NCBI RefSeq assembly: GCF_025145645.1 | Contig: NZ_CP102252.1 | Span: 1,612,001-1,676,000, forward strand | DNA length: 64,000 bases | Source of the DNA: Alistipes senegalensis JC50 | GTDB taxonomy: Bacteria; Bacteroidota; Bacteroidia; Bacteroidales; Rikenellaceae | Direction of reading: 5' to 3' | Notes under the pieces: model-generated | The model's database searches: none | What the model was told of the DNA's origin: nothing | The model's input: the letters and a program-made list of their open reading frames with translations, nothing else | In this document: piece after piece, positions 42,282-51,900 of the stretch | Numbering within the stretch: the first letter of the stretch is position 1 | How the letters are laid out: the number at the start of each line of letters is the position of its first letter | Made by a program: the position numbers and the translations under genes

Positions 42282-43487
42282 TTACAATGCTTTCAGAATT
42301 CGGCTGTTCGCCTTGTCCACAGCCGATGTGTCCAAAGAGGCGAGATAGATCCGCGTGGTCTTCTCCGAATCATGTCCCATCGCCTCGCTGATGATCGCGA
42401 GCGGAATGTTCCTGTCCTTGGCGATGGAAGCCCACCCGTGGCGGGCGACATAGCTGGTCAAGGGTATGTCCAGTCCCAACTGCTCGCCTAATTTTTTCAA
42501 TTTGTCATTGACCAGATGCGCCGCATTCTTGTACTGCCGGCGAGCGTCGGCATGCATGTCCCGAATTACCGGCAGCAGATAAGGAGTGGCGTTCGTATCA
42601 TATTTATCGACGATCTCCTGCATGGGTTTTTCCCATTTGACGAACAACTGCTGTCCCGTTTTCTGCCTGCGGTAAGAGAGTATGCCGTTTTGCAGATCTT
42701 TCTTCTTCAGGTAAGCCATGTCGATGAACGACATTCCCCGGGTGTAGAATGAGAACATGAAAATGTCGCGGGCGAAATCCATCGCCGGAAACAGTGCCAA
42801 ATCCATATCCCGGATCTGGCGGATGACTTTCAGGGGTACCGCCCGCTTAACAGTTTTGCCAATGCCCGTGTAGACATACTTGAACGGATCGCGCTGCACG
42901 GTCATTTTCTTCTCAACGGCCCGGTTATAAATGGCTCGCAGTCCCCGCATATAGTAAGAGGAGGTATTCGGGCATACGCCCCTCGATTTGAGATAAGTCT
43001 CGTATTCGATCATCAGGTCGGAGTCCATCTCATCCCAAGACACCTCGGTATTCCTGCGGAAACGCCCGAAGCTGTTCAAGACGGTCGTGTAGCGTTCGCC
43101 CGTGCGGATTTTCCCGATCTGTCTCAACTGCCCGACAAGACTCCGGGCGAAAGAGAGAAAGCCTCCGGTATCCGAAGGCGTAAGATAGCGTGCGACCACA
43201 TCCCCGGCCGTATAACTTTCGCCCGTATGTTCCAACCGGGCGATAATGCGCTCCAGGCGGGCGGTGTCTTCCACGATCCGGCTTTTCAATGCGACAAGGT
43301 AAGCGTGTCGGGGTCCTTTGCAATCCGGCCGGAGCAATCCTGCACGCAGAGCGGCCCATTCCGACGGTAACAGTTTATGACCGCTGTTGATCTGTCGGGT
43401 TACACGGTTATGGATGATCTGATAATACAGTCGGCCTTCACGATCCGCAACGGACGAGGCCCGGAATTTTACTTTTACGCTTGCCAT
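42282..43487 (-). CDS. Tyrosine recombinase beside the invertons (candidate DNA invertase)
   Basis: 401 residues from the ATG at 43487; upstream codons in frame look noncoding. N-terminal SAM-like DNA-binding domains (about 100-215) precede the catalytic domain. The Arg (FSFYTRGMSFIDMAYL), Lys (RRQKTGQQLFVKW), Arg-His (YVARHGWAS, with Tyr at the usual first His position), His (AMGHDSEKTT) and nucleophile Tyr (RIYLASL) are all present, so it should be active. It ends about 200 bp from inverton B. Bacteroidales use such recombinases to flip promoters of surface genes. That this one acts on these sites is inference. Confidence 0.88.
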   Translation of the reverse strand: MASVKVKFRASSVADREGRLYYQIIHNRVTRQINSGHKLLPSEWAALRAGLLRPDCKGPRHAYLVALKSRIVEDTARLERIIARLEHTGESYTAGDVVARYLTPSDTGGFLSFARSLVGQLRQIGKIRTGERYTTVLNSFGRFRRNTEVSWDEMDSDLMIEYETYLKSRGVCPNTSSYYMRGLRAIYNRAVEKKMTVQRDPFKYVYTGIGKTVKRAVPLKVIRQIRDMDLALFPAMDFARDIFMFSFYTRGMSFIDMAYLKKKDLQNGILSYRRQKTGQQLFVKWEKPMQEIVDKYDTNATPYLLPVIRDMHADARRQYKNAAHLVNDKLKKLGEQLGLDIPLTSYVARHGWASIAKDRNIPLAIISEAMGHDSEKTTRIYLASLDTSAVDKANSRILKAL

Positions 43488-43587
43488 ACGTTTATTGTTG
43501 TTAAAGTTGCCGGGCCAAGGTAACGAGCAAGCGTACAATTCTATATTTGATTCCGATAACGCTGTCGGTCGGACGATGCTCCCGATC

Positions 43588-43997
43588 TTATATTCGCAAC
43601 CATTCCTTAGCCTGTTTTACGAGGTTCAGAATCTCGATACTGAGGGCTTTCAACTCGCGGGTCCGTTGCTCCAATGCGGCGATCTGATGCGGGATAGCAA
43701 CGTTGGAAAAGTGCGAATTGACAGCCTTTACAATCTGGTTGTAGTTGTTCGCAAGTTTCTGAAACTGGAAATAAAAGTCGTTCAGTCGGGCGATAAACGC
43801 GTCTTTGACGGGTCGCGTTTGATGACGACGAACTCTTCGGCGAAGATGCGTTTGACGATAAACCGACTGCGGTTATGCTCAAGTCCGGCTTTGCAGAGCA
43901 ACTCGTTGAAGCGGATGTTTTGCTCTTCATTGAGCCGGAAGGAGTATTTATAACTCGGAGTTCGAAATTGTTGTGTGTGTTTTCGGTCGGTATTCAT
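43588..43997 (-). pseudogene. Mobilization accessory gene (MbpA/MobA-like) with a frameshift
   Basis: The intact part runs from the ATG at 43997 (MNTDRKHTQQFRTPSYKYSF, LNEEQNIRFNELLCKAG, FIVKRIFAEEFVVIKRDP) to a stop at about 43782. The expected continuation DAFIARLNDFYFQFQKLANNYNQ through LNLVKQAKEWLRI is intact in another frame to 43588, so one base is missing near 43818. The family forms the relaxosome of mobilizable and conjugative transposons of Bacteroidota. No relaxase gene follows. Probably inactive unless frameshifting restores it. Confidence 0.75.
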
Positions 43998-44057
43998 AAT
44001 ATCGGTTAAAAAGGCGTTCGACTTGGGAGAACGCCCGGCCTCGCAGAGCGGGCACCT

Positions 44058-44118
44058 TTCGTATGCCGAAAAAATTTTCGGCATACGAAGGTACAGCTCG
44101 CTCCCATCTGGCGATGGG
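44058..44118. other. Palindromes upstream of the mobilization gene, candidate oriT
   Basis: A near-continuous palindrome TTCGTATGCCGAAAA-AA-TTTTCGGCATACGAA (44058-44089, 15-bp arms) is followed by CCCATC-TGGC-GATGGG (44103-44118). It lies 60 bp upstream of the mobilization gene start, the usual place for a transfer origin. No nick site can be assigned. Confidence 0.55.
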
Positions 44119-44452
44119 AAAAAGCCGCGCCGGAGAACTGCTATCGAAAGTTTGAAAACTCCTCCGCTACGGCTTCCGGGACTGGGGCTGTTCCCGGTGC
44201 AATATTACAACCGTCCGGTACGAAAAAAAAGCCCGCCGAACGGACTGGAGCGGTCGTGAGCGGACATCGGAATCGAGGTATTTCTGTCGGTTGTATCTTG
44301 CAGCATGAAAGGCAAGTTTTCTTATTCCGTTCATTATCCCGATATAAACTGTATTAAACAGAAAACGGTATTTTGAATGGTTTAAAACATAAAACCAAAC
44401 ACACGAGCTTTATGACCGTATAACGAATATTCAATCTCAAAAACATTGTACC
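44119..44452. other. Gap between the oriT-like palindromes and the DUF3408 gene
   Basis: I see no gene in these ~330 bp. Composition turns AT-rich toward the right, and a leader for the gene at 44453 is likely there, but no clear promoter box was found. Confidence 0.5.
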
Positions 44453-44950
44453 ATGGATTCATTAAAAGAAACTGACAAACCTGCAACAAACCTTCCGAAG
44501 CATCCCCGTATCGAAGTCGATGAGGAGTTGATGCGTCAGATGATCGCCGGACAAGCTCCTTTGGACTCGAAAGTCGTCCGTAGGATTCCCGAGCCGGAAG
44601 AGGAAAATACGGACGCTCCCGAGGGAAACACATCGGCACCAACTGCTGAAAAAACAAATGTCGACACCCAAACGACTACTGTAAAGGAGCCTGCTGGATT
44701 CCGACGGAAAAAGATCATACTGCCGGATTTCGAACGCACCTTCTTCGCTCCGGTAGATTGCCGTAACCGCTCGGCGATTTATGTCAGTGCGCAAACCAAG
44801 CGCAAAGTGTCGGAAATCCTCCACCTGTTGGGGAATGAAAGCACAAGGCTTACGGCTTTGGTCGACAATATGCTGCGCTTTGTCATGGACATTTATAGCG
44901 ACGAGCTGAATTATCTCCATGAAAAGAAAAATAAAAGACGGCCGTTTTGA
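44453..44950 (+). CDS. DUF3408-type conjugative transposon protein
   Basis: 165 residues. An acidic, Pro/Thr-rich N-terminal half (about 1-80) leads to a basic helical C-terminal domain: RRKKIILPDFERTFFAP, CRNRSAIYVSAQTKRKVSEIL and a final helix LTALVDNMLRFVMDIYSDELNYL. This matches DUF3408 proteins carried near the tra/mob genes of CTnDOT-like elements. It is isolated from any tra genes here, so it is probably a leftover of a larger element. Confidence 0.72.
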   Translation: MDSLKETDKPATNLPKHPRIEVDEELMRQMIAGQAPLDSKVVRRIPEPEEENTDAPEGNTSAPTAEKTNVDTQTTTVKEPAGFRRKKIILPDFERTFFAPVDCRNRSAIYVSAQTKRKVSEILHLLGNESTRLTALVDNMLRFVMDIYSDELNYLHEKKNKRRPF

Positions 44951-45084
44951 AAAAGCAGAGGAATTTCGACGGCAGATCACAGGACGGGATGAAATCCGCC
45001 GATCGCGGCTGAACATCAGAACCGGATCGTCAGGAGCCGCAGAATGTCGCCTTTTCCGACGGTAGCGACCAGCAAAACGCCGGG

Positions 45085-45143
45085 GATGGAAATATGCAAG
45101 GCTCGCCCCTCGGGCGATTCGCATGGCCTTGCATATTTCCATC
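45085..45143. repeat. Large perfect inverted repeat with a nested hairpin
   Basis: Arms GATGGAAATATGCAAGGC (45085-45102) and its exact complement (45126-45143). The 23-bp interior holds its own stem TCGCCC-CTC-GGGCGA. No T-run on either side. It lies in a ~300-bp gene-free gap between the DUF3408 gene and the integrase. A structured single-strand or protein-binding site is likely. Confidence 0.75.
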
Positions 45144-45246
45144 TCTGACGATAAATTCCCTGCCGGCGGGAAAACTTACATCGAAAATTACCCTGCTATT
45201 GACGAAGTAAGATCGGGAATCGAATTAGCTGTAAGATAGGAGGCCA

Positions 45247-46476
45247 TTACCGTGCGACCTTGAAGACGCTGCTGAGTTTCTCGCTTAATGCCGCCATATC
45301 CCGGCCGATCTTGTCGTTAGTGATGCGCGCATAGATTTGAGTCGTGGTGATCCGTTTGTGCCCCAGCATCTTGCTGACCGTTTCCAGAGGTACGCCTTGC
45401 GAGAGCGTGACCGTCGTGGCGAAGGTATGACGCGCCATATGGATCGTGGGGTTGAACGACAGACCGGCATGTCTGGCAACATGCCTCAGCGACATGTTCA
45501 GCGTCTTATGGGTACCTTTGAGCGGGAAGACCCGGTCGCCCGAGAGGTGCATATCCTTATAACGCTCGTAGAGCATTCCGGCAACGGGAAGAAGTTTGAC
45601 ACGGAACTGCGTACCTGTTTTCTGACGCCTGTCGATAATCCAGCGCTCCCCGTTATCGTCCGTATGGATGTCCGCGTGGGTGAGTTTCACCACGTCCGCA
45701 TGGCTCAGGCCCGTGAAAGCACAGAAGACGAAGGCATCCCGGTTGATACCCGTTCGGTAATTGGGGAGCCTGACATCTATCACGGCTTGTAACTCCGAAG
45801 CCGAAAGGTAACGGCGTTCTGAGTATTCCGGCCTCACGTAGAAACCTGCGAAAGGATCGGCGGCAATCCAGCCGTTCTTATACGCCGTGTAGGTCATCAG
45901 CTTCAATTTCTTGAGCGTAGAATGGATCGTCCCGGAACGCATCCCTTGTACCGAGGAGAGGTAGACCACGAACTTTTCGATAAAGTCCCGCTTCAATTCT
46001 TTGAAAGGAATATCCTTGACATGATATTCGTATTCGAGGAAGGAGGCCAGACGGCGGCGGCGTTTGCAGTAGTCCTCATAGCTGGAATAGGCCCGGTCTT
46101 TGCCCACGCGTTTGAGAAACCCTGCGAGGTATTCGTCGAAGGTCTGTAACAGCAGGCGGCAGTCGTCACCCATACCGAGGAAAGCGTTGCGAACCTTTTC
46201 GGCCGTAACGTATGAATCACGGTCGCAGAGACGTTGGTACTGCTTGCCGATATTGGTCTTGATATTTTCCAGCTTCTCGTTGATGCGCTGCGATTCGAGG
46301 CTTTTGCCGGAGGCTTTGTTCGCTTTGGCATCCCAGAGGGAAGAACGGACGGAGAGTTTGCAGCTGAACTGCGACATCGTACCGTTGATCGTAATACGGC
46401 CCATAATGGGAACCTGACCGTGTTTTTCCGACTGCCTTTTCACATAGAAAAGGACTTTGAAAGTGCTGCGTTGCAT
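45247..46476 (-). CDS. IntDOT-like tyrosine integrase
   Basis: 409 residues, the typical length of CTnDOT-family integrases. An N-terminal arm-type domain (VLFYVKRQSEKHGQVPIMGRITING) and core-binding domain (about 105-205) precede the catalytic domain. It retains the Lys (RRQKTGTQFRVKL), His-x-x-Arg (HMARHTFAT), His (LGHKRITTT) and Tyr (QIYARI), but the first catalytic Arg is Ser in FTGLSHADVVKL, as known for IntDOT. Transcribed toward the DUF3408 gene. Its likely att region is on the right (46.5-46.75 kb). Confidence 0.92.
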   Translation of the reverse strand: MQRSTFKVLFYVKRQSEKHGQVPIMGRITINGTMSQFSCKLSVRSSLWDAKANKASGKSLESQRINEKLENIKTNIGKQYQRLCDRDSYVTAEKVRNAFLGMGDDCRLLLQTFDEYLAGFLKRVGKDRAYSSYEDYCKRRRRLASFLEYEYHVKDIPFKELKRDFIEKFVVYLSSVQGMRSGTIHSTLKKLKLMTYTAYKNGWIAADPFAGFYVRPEYSERRYLSASELQAVIDVRLPNYRTGINRDAFVFCAFTGLSHADVVKLTHADIHTDDNGERWIIDRRQKTGTQFRVKLLPVAGMLYERYKDMHLSGDRVFPLKGTHKTLNMSLRHVARHAGLSFNPTIHMARHTFATTVTLSQGVPLETVSKMLGHKRITTTQIYARITNDKIGRDMAALSEKLSSVFKVAR

Positions 46477-46586
46477 AATAACTTGAACTTTGTGGATGGG
46501 TTAAACGTTTAGTCAAGTTATTTGTTATGCGGTAATTCGATGCAACACACTGAAAACAACTGTCTTAAATGCAAATTAAAGCATTT

Positions 46587-46714
46587 CGGGCAGGTAACGG
46601 ATAAGTAACGAAACTCACCGTTAAACCTGCCCGATTCTGCTATTTTATTGCTTCGGGCACATGCGGAAAAGAGAATTAAATACTTATAAACAAGACATTT
46701 ACTCTTTTCTGCAT
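46587..46714. repeat. Two imperfect inverted repeats at the right end of the mobile region
   Basis: First, CGGGCAGGTAACGG pairs with CCGTT-AA-ACCTGCCCG (46587-46633). Second, ATGCGGAAAAGAG (46661-46673) pairs with CTCTTTTCTGCAT (46702-46714) with one mismatch. They lie between the integrase start and the sigma-factor gene, where an attachment site would be expected. No gene in 46477-46773. Confidence 0.55.
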
Positions 46715-46773
46715 ATTCCGTTACCTACAAATACCGAACCCTTGCGAGGGTCCGCCCTTTCCGTTTCGGCAGG

Positions 46774-47325
46774 CTATATGAAAAACGCCATCGCCGAGAG
46801 CAGTTTGCGCAACTCGGCCAGCGCACCCGAAATGTGATACTGCACGGTCTTGGGACTGATGTTGAGCGCCTCGGCAATATCGTTGTAGGACATGTTCTCG
46901 TAACGGCTCATGCAGAAAACCCGCCGCCGCTGCTCGGGCATGTTGCGGACGGCCAGGTCGATCATCTCCAACAGATCGGCCGTTGACACGCGGTCGTCGG
47001 TCTGAGGCGCGGCGGGACTCTCCGCGGCCCCAGCCTCAGCCTGGTATTTATACTCCACCTGCCGGTGCTTGTAGGCATTGAAGACGGCGTTGCGCGTCAT
47101 GCGGAACAGATAGCCGCGGAACGACAGGATGTTCCCGAGCCCCCGGCGCTGCTCCCAGATTTTCAGGAAAATATCATGCGTGACATCTTCGGCGTCGGTC
47201 CGGTCCTTGAGCAGCCGGAAGGCGAAATCGCGGACCTTGGAGGCATAACGCAGGTAAAGGATGTCCAGCGCTTCGGAATCCCCGTCACGGAGTTTTTTCA
47301 GGATGATATGTTCGTCGCAATCCAT
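46774..47325 (-). CDS. ECF RNA polymerase sigma factor (FecI-like)
   Basis: 183 residues. Region 2 is at about 25-95 (RDFAFRLLKDRTDAEDVTHDIFLKIWEQR) and region 4 at about 120-175 (LPEQ-like NMPEQRRRVFCMSRYENMSYNDIAEALNISPKTVQYHISGA), giving a complete ECF sigma. It is divergent from a BACON lipoprotein and the FecR-type anti-sigma gene, whose SusC partner carries an STN signalling domain. Expected circuit: ligand in SusC, STN touches FecR, FecR frees this sigma, and the downstream locus is transcribed. Confidence 0.92.
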   Translation of the reverse strand: MDCDEHIILKKLRDGDSEALDILYLRYASKVRDFAFRLLKDRTDAEDVTHDIFLKIWEQRRGLGNILSFRGYLFRMTRNAVFNAYKHRQVEYKYQAEAGAAESPAAPQTDDRVSTADLLEMIDLAVRNMPEQRRRVFCMSRYENMSYNDIAEALNISPKTVQYHISGALAELRKLLSAMAFFI

Positions 47326-47337
47326 AATCGGTCAGTG

Positions 47338-47345
47338 CAAATATA
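47338..47345 (-). promoter_or_regulatory. -7 element of the ECF sigma gene
   Basis: TATATTTG on the minus strand, 12 bp before the ATG at 47325, giving a very short leader. No clean TTG at 19-20 bp. Confidence 0.55.
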
Positions 47346-47512
47346 GATTTTAAGCGAACAAATTAAAAATCTTTCGCCCTTTTTTCACGACTTTTTAACA
47401 GACCGGCGGAAATATAAAAAAAATTGTACGAACTGACTGGCCATCGCCGCCGGTAAATTGTCTTATCTATGGAACCGGCTCCTAAAACAACCTTTTAACC
47501 TGAAAAACTAAA

Positions 47513-47860
47513 ATGAAAAAACAGCTACTATTCATTGCGGTCCTGTTATGCGCATGTCTGGCGGGCGGTTGCAAGGACGACGATCCGTCGGCCCCCGACA
47601 GTCTCTACATGCACAGCACGTCGGGCACGGTGGAAGCCGCTGCCGGCACGCAGTCCGTGACGATCTACACCACCTGCGGCTGGAAGGCCACAGGCGACGA
47701 CTGGATCACGGTCGAACCCCTTTCGGGAGGCGAGAAGGGCATTTTCGCCGTCCACCTCGGCTTCGGAGCCAACGACACGGGCGCACCGCGCACCGGCCGG
47801 GTCGTCTTCGAGGCCGGAACCTATTCGGAAACCTACACCCTGACGCAGAAAGCGCAATAA
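47513..47860 (+). CDS. BACON-domain lipoprotein
   Basis: 115 residues with a lipoprotein signal (LAGGC, Cys20) and a single BACON-type immunoglobulin-like domain: SGTVEAAAGTQSVTIYTTCGWKATGDDWITVEPLSGG, GAPRTGRVVFEAG and YTLTQKA. BACON domains usually ride on larger enzymes and bind carbohydrate or mucin; a stand-alone lipidated one is unusual. It lies between the divergent sigma gene and fecR (28 bp gap), so it should be made with the regulators. A ligand-presenting or regulatory role is inference. Confidence 0.82.
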   Translation: MKKQLLFIAVLLCACLAGGCKDDDPSAPDSLYMHSTSGTVEAAAGTQSVTIYTTCGWKATGDDWITVEPLSGGEKGIFAVHLGFGANDTGAPRTGRVVFEAGTYSETYTLTQKAQ

Positions 47861-47888
47861 ACCGCAGCCCTCCAAAAACCGGCACACG

Positions 47889-48866
47889 ATGAACAAAACG
47901 GAACGCAAGCGAATCATCGACTACATATTCCGTCATCCGGAGACCCCGGAAGAGATCCGGCAGCAGTTCGAGCGCTGGATGCTGGCCCGGGAACACGACT
48001 CCGGCATCGACGAAATCCTGTGGGACATCTGGGAAAACCATGCGGCGCCCGTCTCGGAAGAGGAGGACCGCAGGGGACTCGAACGGCTCCGGGCGTCGAT
48101 CCGCGCAAGCCGGGTCCGCACGCTTCCGCGCCGCGTCCTGCGCTACGCAGGCATGGCCGCCGCCGTCGTGCTGGTATTCCTCGGGGGCTATTTCGCCGCC
48201 ACGCAGACGCTCGCACCCGAAAAGGAGGTCACGTTGCTGACCGCCAAGGGACATGTCGGGGAGTTCACCCTGCCCGACGGGACGAAGGTGTGGCTCAACG
48301 GCGAAAGCCGGTTGAAATACAATGCGGATTTCTCGGGCAGGACCCGCGACGTGGCCCTGACGGGCGAAGCGTTCTTCGAAGTGCGTAAAGACACGCTGCG
48401 GCCGTTCCGCGTCAGCATGAACGACTTGCAGGTCGAGGTGCTGGGCACCTCGTTCGACGCCATGAACTACGCGTTCGGATCGAGCGAGGAGGTGGTGCTC
48501 AAAAGCGGCTCGGTGAAGATCTCCGGAGAGCATCTCCGGAGGCCCGTGACGCTGCGTCCCGACGAGCGGTTCTCGCTCGACCGGCTTTCGAAGCGCGCCT
48601 GCGTCGAGAAGGTCGATGCCCGGAATTACAGCCAGTGGTTCTCGCCGCGTCTGATCTTCGACAACACGCCGCTGAAAGACATCGTCATCAACCTCGAACG
48701 GAGATACAACATCGAAATCTCCCTCTCGTCGAACATCTCTCCCGAAAAACGACTGTCGCTGGTCGTCTGCCACGAACCGCTGGAAGACCTCATGGAGGTG
48801 ATGTCCTCGCTGATGTCGATCCGCTACCGCATAGACGGCAACCGCGTTCTGATCACCCAGAGATAA
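47889..48866 (+). CDS. FecR-type anti-sigma factor
   Basis: 325 residues. The cytoplasmic N-terminus (about 1-85, rich in Trp: REHDSGIDEILWDIWENH) is followed by one span (AGMAAAVVLVFLGGYFAA, about 88-106). The periplasmic FecR domain follows (TLPDGTKVWLNGESRLKYNADFSG... REVALTGEAFFEV-type), then a C-terminal DUF4974 region (QWFSPRLIFDNTPLKDIVINLERRYNIEI) that meets the STN domain of the partner receptor. The partner is SusC at 48968, 101 bp downstream. Confidence 0.93.
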   Translation: MNKTERKRIIDYIFRHPETPEEIRQQFERWMLAREHDSGIDEILWDIWENHAAPVSEEEDRRGLERLRASIRASRVRTLPRRVLRYAGMAAAVVLVFLGGYFAATQTLAPEKEVTLLTAKGHVGEFTLPDGTKVWLNGESRLKYNADFSGRTRDVALTGEAFFEVRKDTLRPFRVSMNDLQVEVLGTSFDAMNYAFGSSEEVVLKSGSVKISGEHLRRPVTLRPDERFSLDRLSKRACVEKVDARNYSQWFSPRLIFDNTPLKDIVINLERRYNIEISLSSNISPEKRLSLVVCHEPLEDLMEVMSSLMSIRYRIDGNRVLITQR

Positions 48867-48967
48867 AGCCTGTAACATAGACGGTCTGTTCCGAAACCTC
48901 CTGCAACGAGAGGCTCCGGCATACCTTTCCATTTGAAAAATCGAACCAAACACAAACCGAAACTATC

Positions 48968-51900
48968 ATGAATGAACTCAACGTTTTGAAAAGGATCTGC
49001 CGGCATCTGTGGCTGGCGCTCCTCCTCTGCGCGGTGTCGGCCGCCACGGCTTCGGCCCAGGTCCCGACCGTCACCGTCGATGCGAAGAACGTTACCATCA
49101 AGGAGCTGTTGCAGCGCATCGAAGCCAACAGCCAGTACACGTTCGCCTACATCGACGCCGACATCAACCCCGACAAACGGGTGTCGGTGAAGGCCGTCAA
49201 CCGCAACATCGCCTCGATCGTCGCCGAGGTGCTTCCCAATGTGAATATGGAAGTTAAGGGATTGAAAATCGTCCTCACAGCCAAACGGGGGGGGGAATCG
49301 CAAACCCGTCCCGCGGCTGACGCCGGACGCACGGTGAAGGGCCGCGTGACCGACGAAAGCGGCGCGCCGGTGATCGGCGCCACCGTCATCCTGAAAGGCA
49401 CCACGGTCGGCACGGCGACCAACGCCACGGGCGAATACGCCATCGACATCCGGCAGGCCGACGCCGTGCTGGTCTACTCGCTCATCGGCTACAACAAGGT
49501 CGAGGTGGCGCTCTCCGAGGGCCAGACGCAGGCCGACGTTACGCTGAAAAGCGAGGCGATCGCCATGGACAACGTGGTGGTCGTGGGCTACGGCGTGCAG
49601 AACAAGCGCGACGTGACGACGGCCATCTCGTCCATCAAGGCCGAAGACTTCGCCGCCATGCCGACGGCCGACTTCCGCGACGCCATGGCCGCCAAGATGC
49701 CGGGCGTGCAGGTGCTCACGCTGGGCGGCCAGCCCGACGGCAACGTCTCGATCCGCATCCGCGGCATCCAGTCGGCCACGTCGGGCAACGACCCGCTCTA
49801 TGTCATCGACGGCGTTCCGTGCGACGCCCGGGCCTTCTCGAACCTCGAAAGCAGCGACATCGAGAGCCTCGAGGTGCTCAAGGATGCCTCGGCGGCGGCG
49901 ATCTACGGTTCGCGCGGCTCGTGCGGCGTCATCCTCATCACGACCAAGCGCGGCCAGGGCGAACGTCCTGTCGTAAGCTACGACGGCCAGTTCAGCGTCT
50001 CGAACGTCTCGAAGACGATCGACATGCTCAACGCCTATGAATTCGCCAAGATCTTCAAGGAGGCCCGCGACGGCGCCTACCTGTTCAACGTCCCGACGGG
50101 TTCGATCGACGACCCCTACGAGGACCGTCCCCAGGTCTACCACCGCGTCGACCCGCTCATCACGGCCTATCTGCAGGACAAGACCGGCACGATGACCGAC
50201 ACCGACTGGCAGGACGCCATTTTCCGCACGGCCTACTCGACCAAGCACTCCGTATCGGTCTCGGGCCGCACCAAGACGCTGGGCTACTACATCGGCGCCA
50301 ACTACCTCTACCGCGAGGGAACGATCGTCGGCTCGGATTTCGAACGCTACAGCCTGCGGGCCAACATCGACGGCAAGCGCAACCGGCTGAAATACGGCGT
50401 CAGCTTCTCGCCCTCCTATTCGAAGACCAACTACATCTCCTCCGACACGCAGTACAACGGCGACGGCGTGATCGCCTCGGCGCTGATGGCGCCCCCGGTC
50501 TTCCCGGTCTACAACGCCGACGGCTCCTACAACTGGGACATGAACGGATTCCTGCGCGTCAACAGCTGGGACACCCAGACCAACGAGGTGCTCAACCCCG
50601 TGGCGCTGGCGCTCGAAATCGACGACGTGCGCGAAAAGATCAACATCCTGGGCAACGCCTACGTCTCCTATGAGTTCGTCAAGGGGCTGGAGTACAAATT
50701 CACGGCCGGCGGCGACTACTACTCCTACATCCGCAACTACTACCGTCCGTCGTACATCCCCCTGCGCGGCCTCAAGTATCTCGACGCCCCGTCGGACCCC
50801 AAGGCGCAGAACAACATGCAGTCCTACTTCCACTGGACGATCTCCAACCAGCTCTCTTTCAACCGCACCTTCGGCGACCACTCGATCAACGCCGTGGCAG
50901 TCTACGAAGCCGAGAAGGAGAGCATCCAGACCTCGCAGATCGTCGGCACGGGAGTCAAGGGCGACGACAAGATCCGCACCACGAAGGGCAAGACCATCGA
51001 CCTGACGGAGACCTACAACAACAAGTACGCCTACACCTTCGCTTCGTGGCTCGTGCGTGCGCAGTACTCCTACAAGGGGCGTTACATGGTTTCGGCGTCG
51101 ATCCGCGGCGACGGTTCGTCGCGCTTCGCCCCCAACACCCGGTGGGGTTATTTCCCGGCAGCCTCCGTGGGCTGGCGCATGAGCGACGAGAACTTCCTGC
51201 GCAACGTGAAATGGCTCGACGACCTGAAACTCCGCGCCAGCGTGGGTCAGACCGGAAACGCCCAGATCGGCAACTCGGAGTACCTGGCCCTCTACGGCAT
51301 GACGAACATCGATCTCGGCAACGGACTCACCTCGCAGGTCTATCCCTCGCAGATCGCCAACAACGATCTGGGCTGGGAGAAGAACACGCAATACAACATC
51401 GGTCTGGATGTCAGCCTGTGGCGCGGCACCCTCGGATTCACCGCCGACTACTACTACTCGAAGACCACCGACATGCTGTTCGACGTTCCGGTTTCGTCGG
51501 TGTCGGGCCTCACCTCGTCGAACGTCAACATCGGTTCGATGCAGAACCGGGGTATTGAGCTGGCGCTCACCTCGCGGCGCAGCTTCGGCGACTTTTCCTA
51601 CGCCTTCGCCGCCAACTGGTCGCTCAACCGCAACAAGGTGCTGAGCCTCGGCGACGAGAATGCCGACATCATCAAGGAGTCCTCCTACGCCGGCGGCTAC
51701 TACCTCACGCGCGTCGGCCAGCCCGTCGGCTGCTACTACCTGCTCGTGCAGGACGGCATCTTCCACAATCAGGAGGAGCTGGATTCCTATCCCCATTTCG
51801 ACACCACGACTGTGGGCGACTTCCGCTTCGTCGATGCCAACGGCAACGGCATTCTCGAAAAGGACGCCGACCGCGTGATCGTGGGCAACTACATGCCCGA

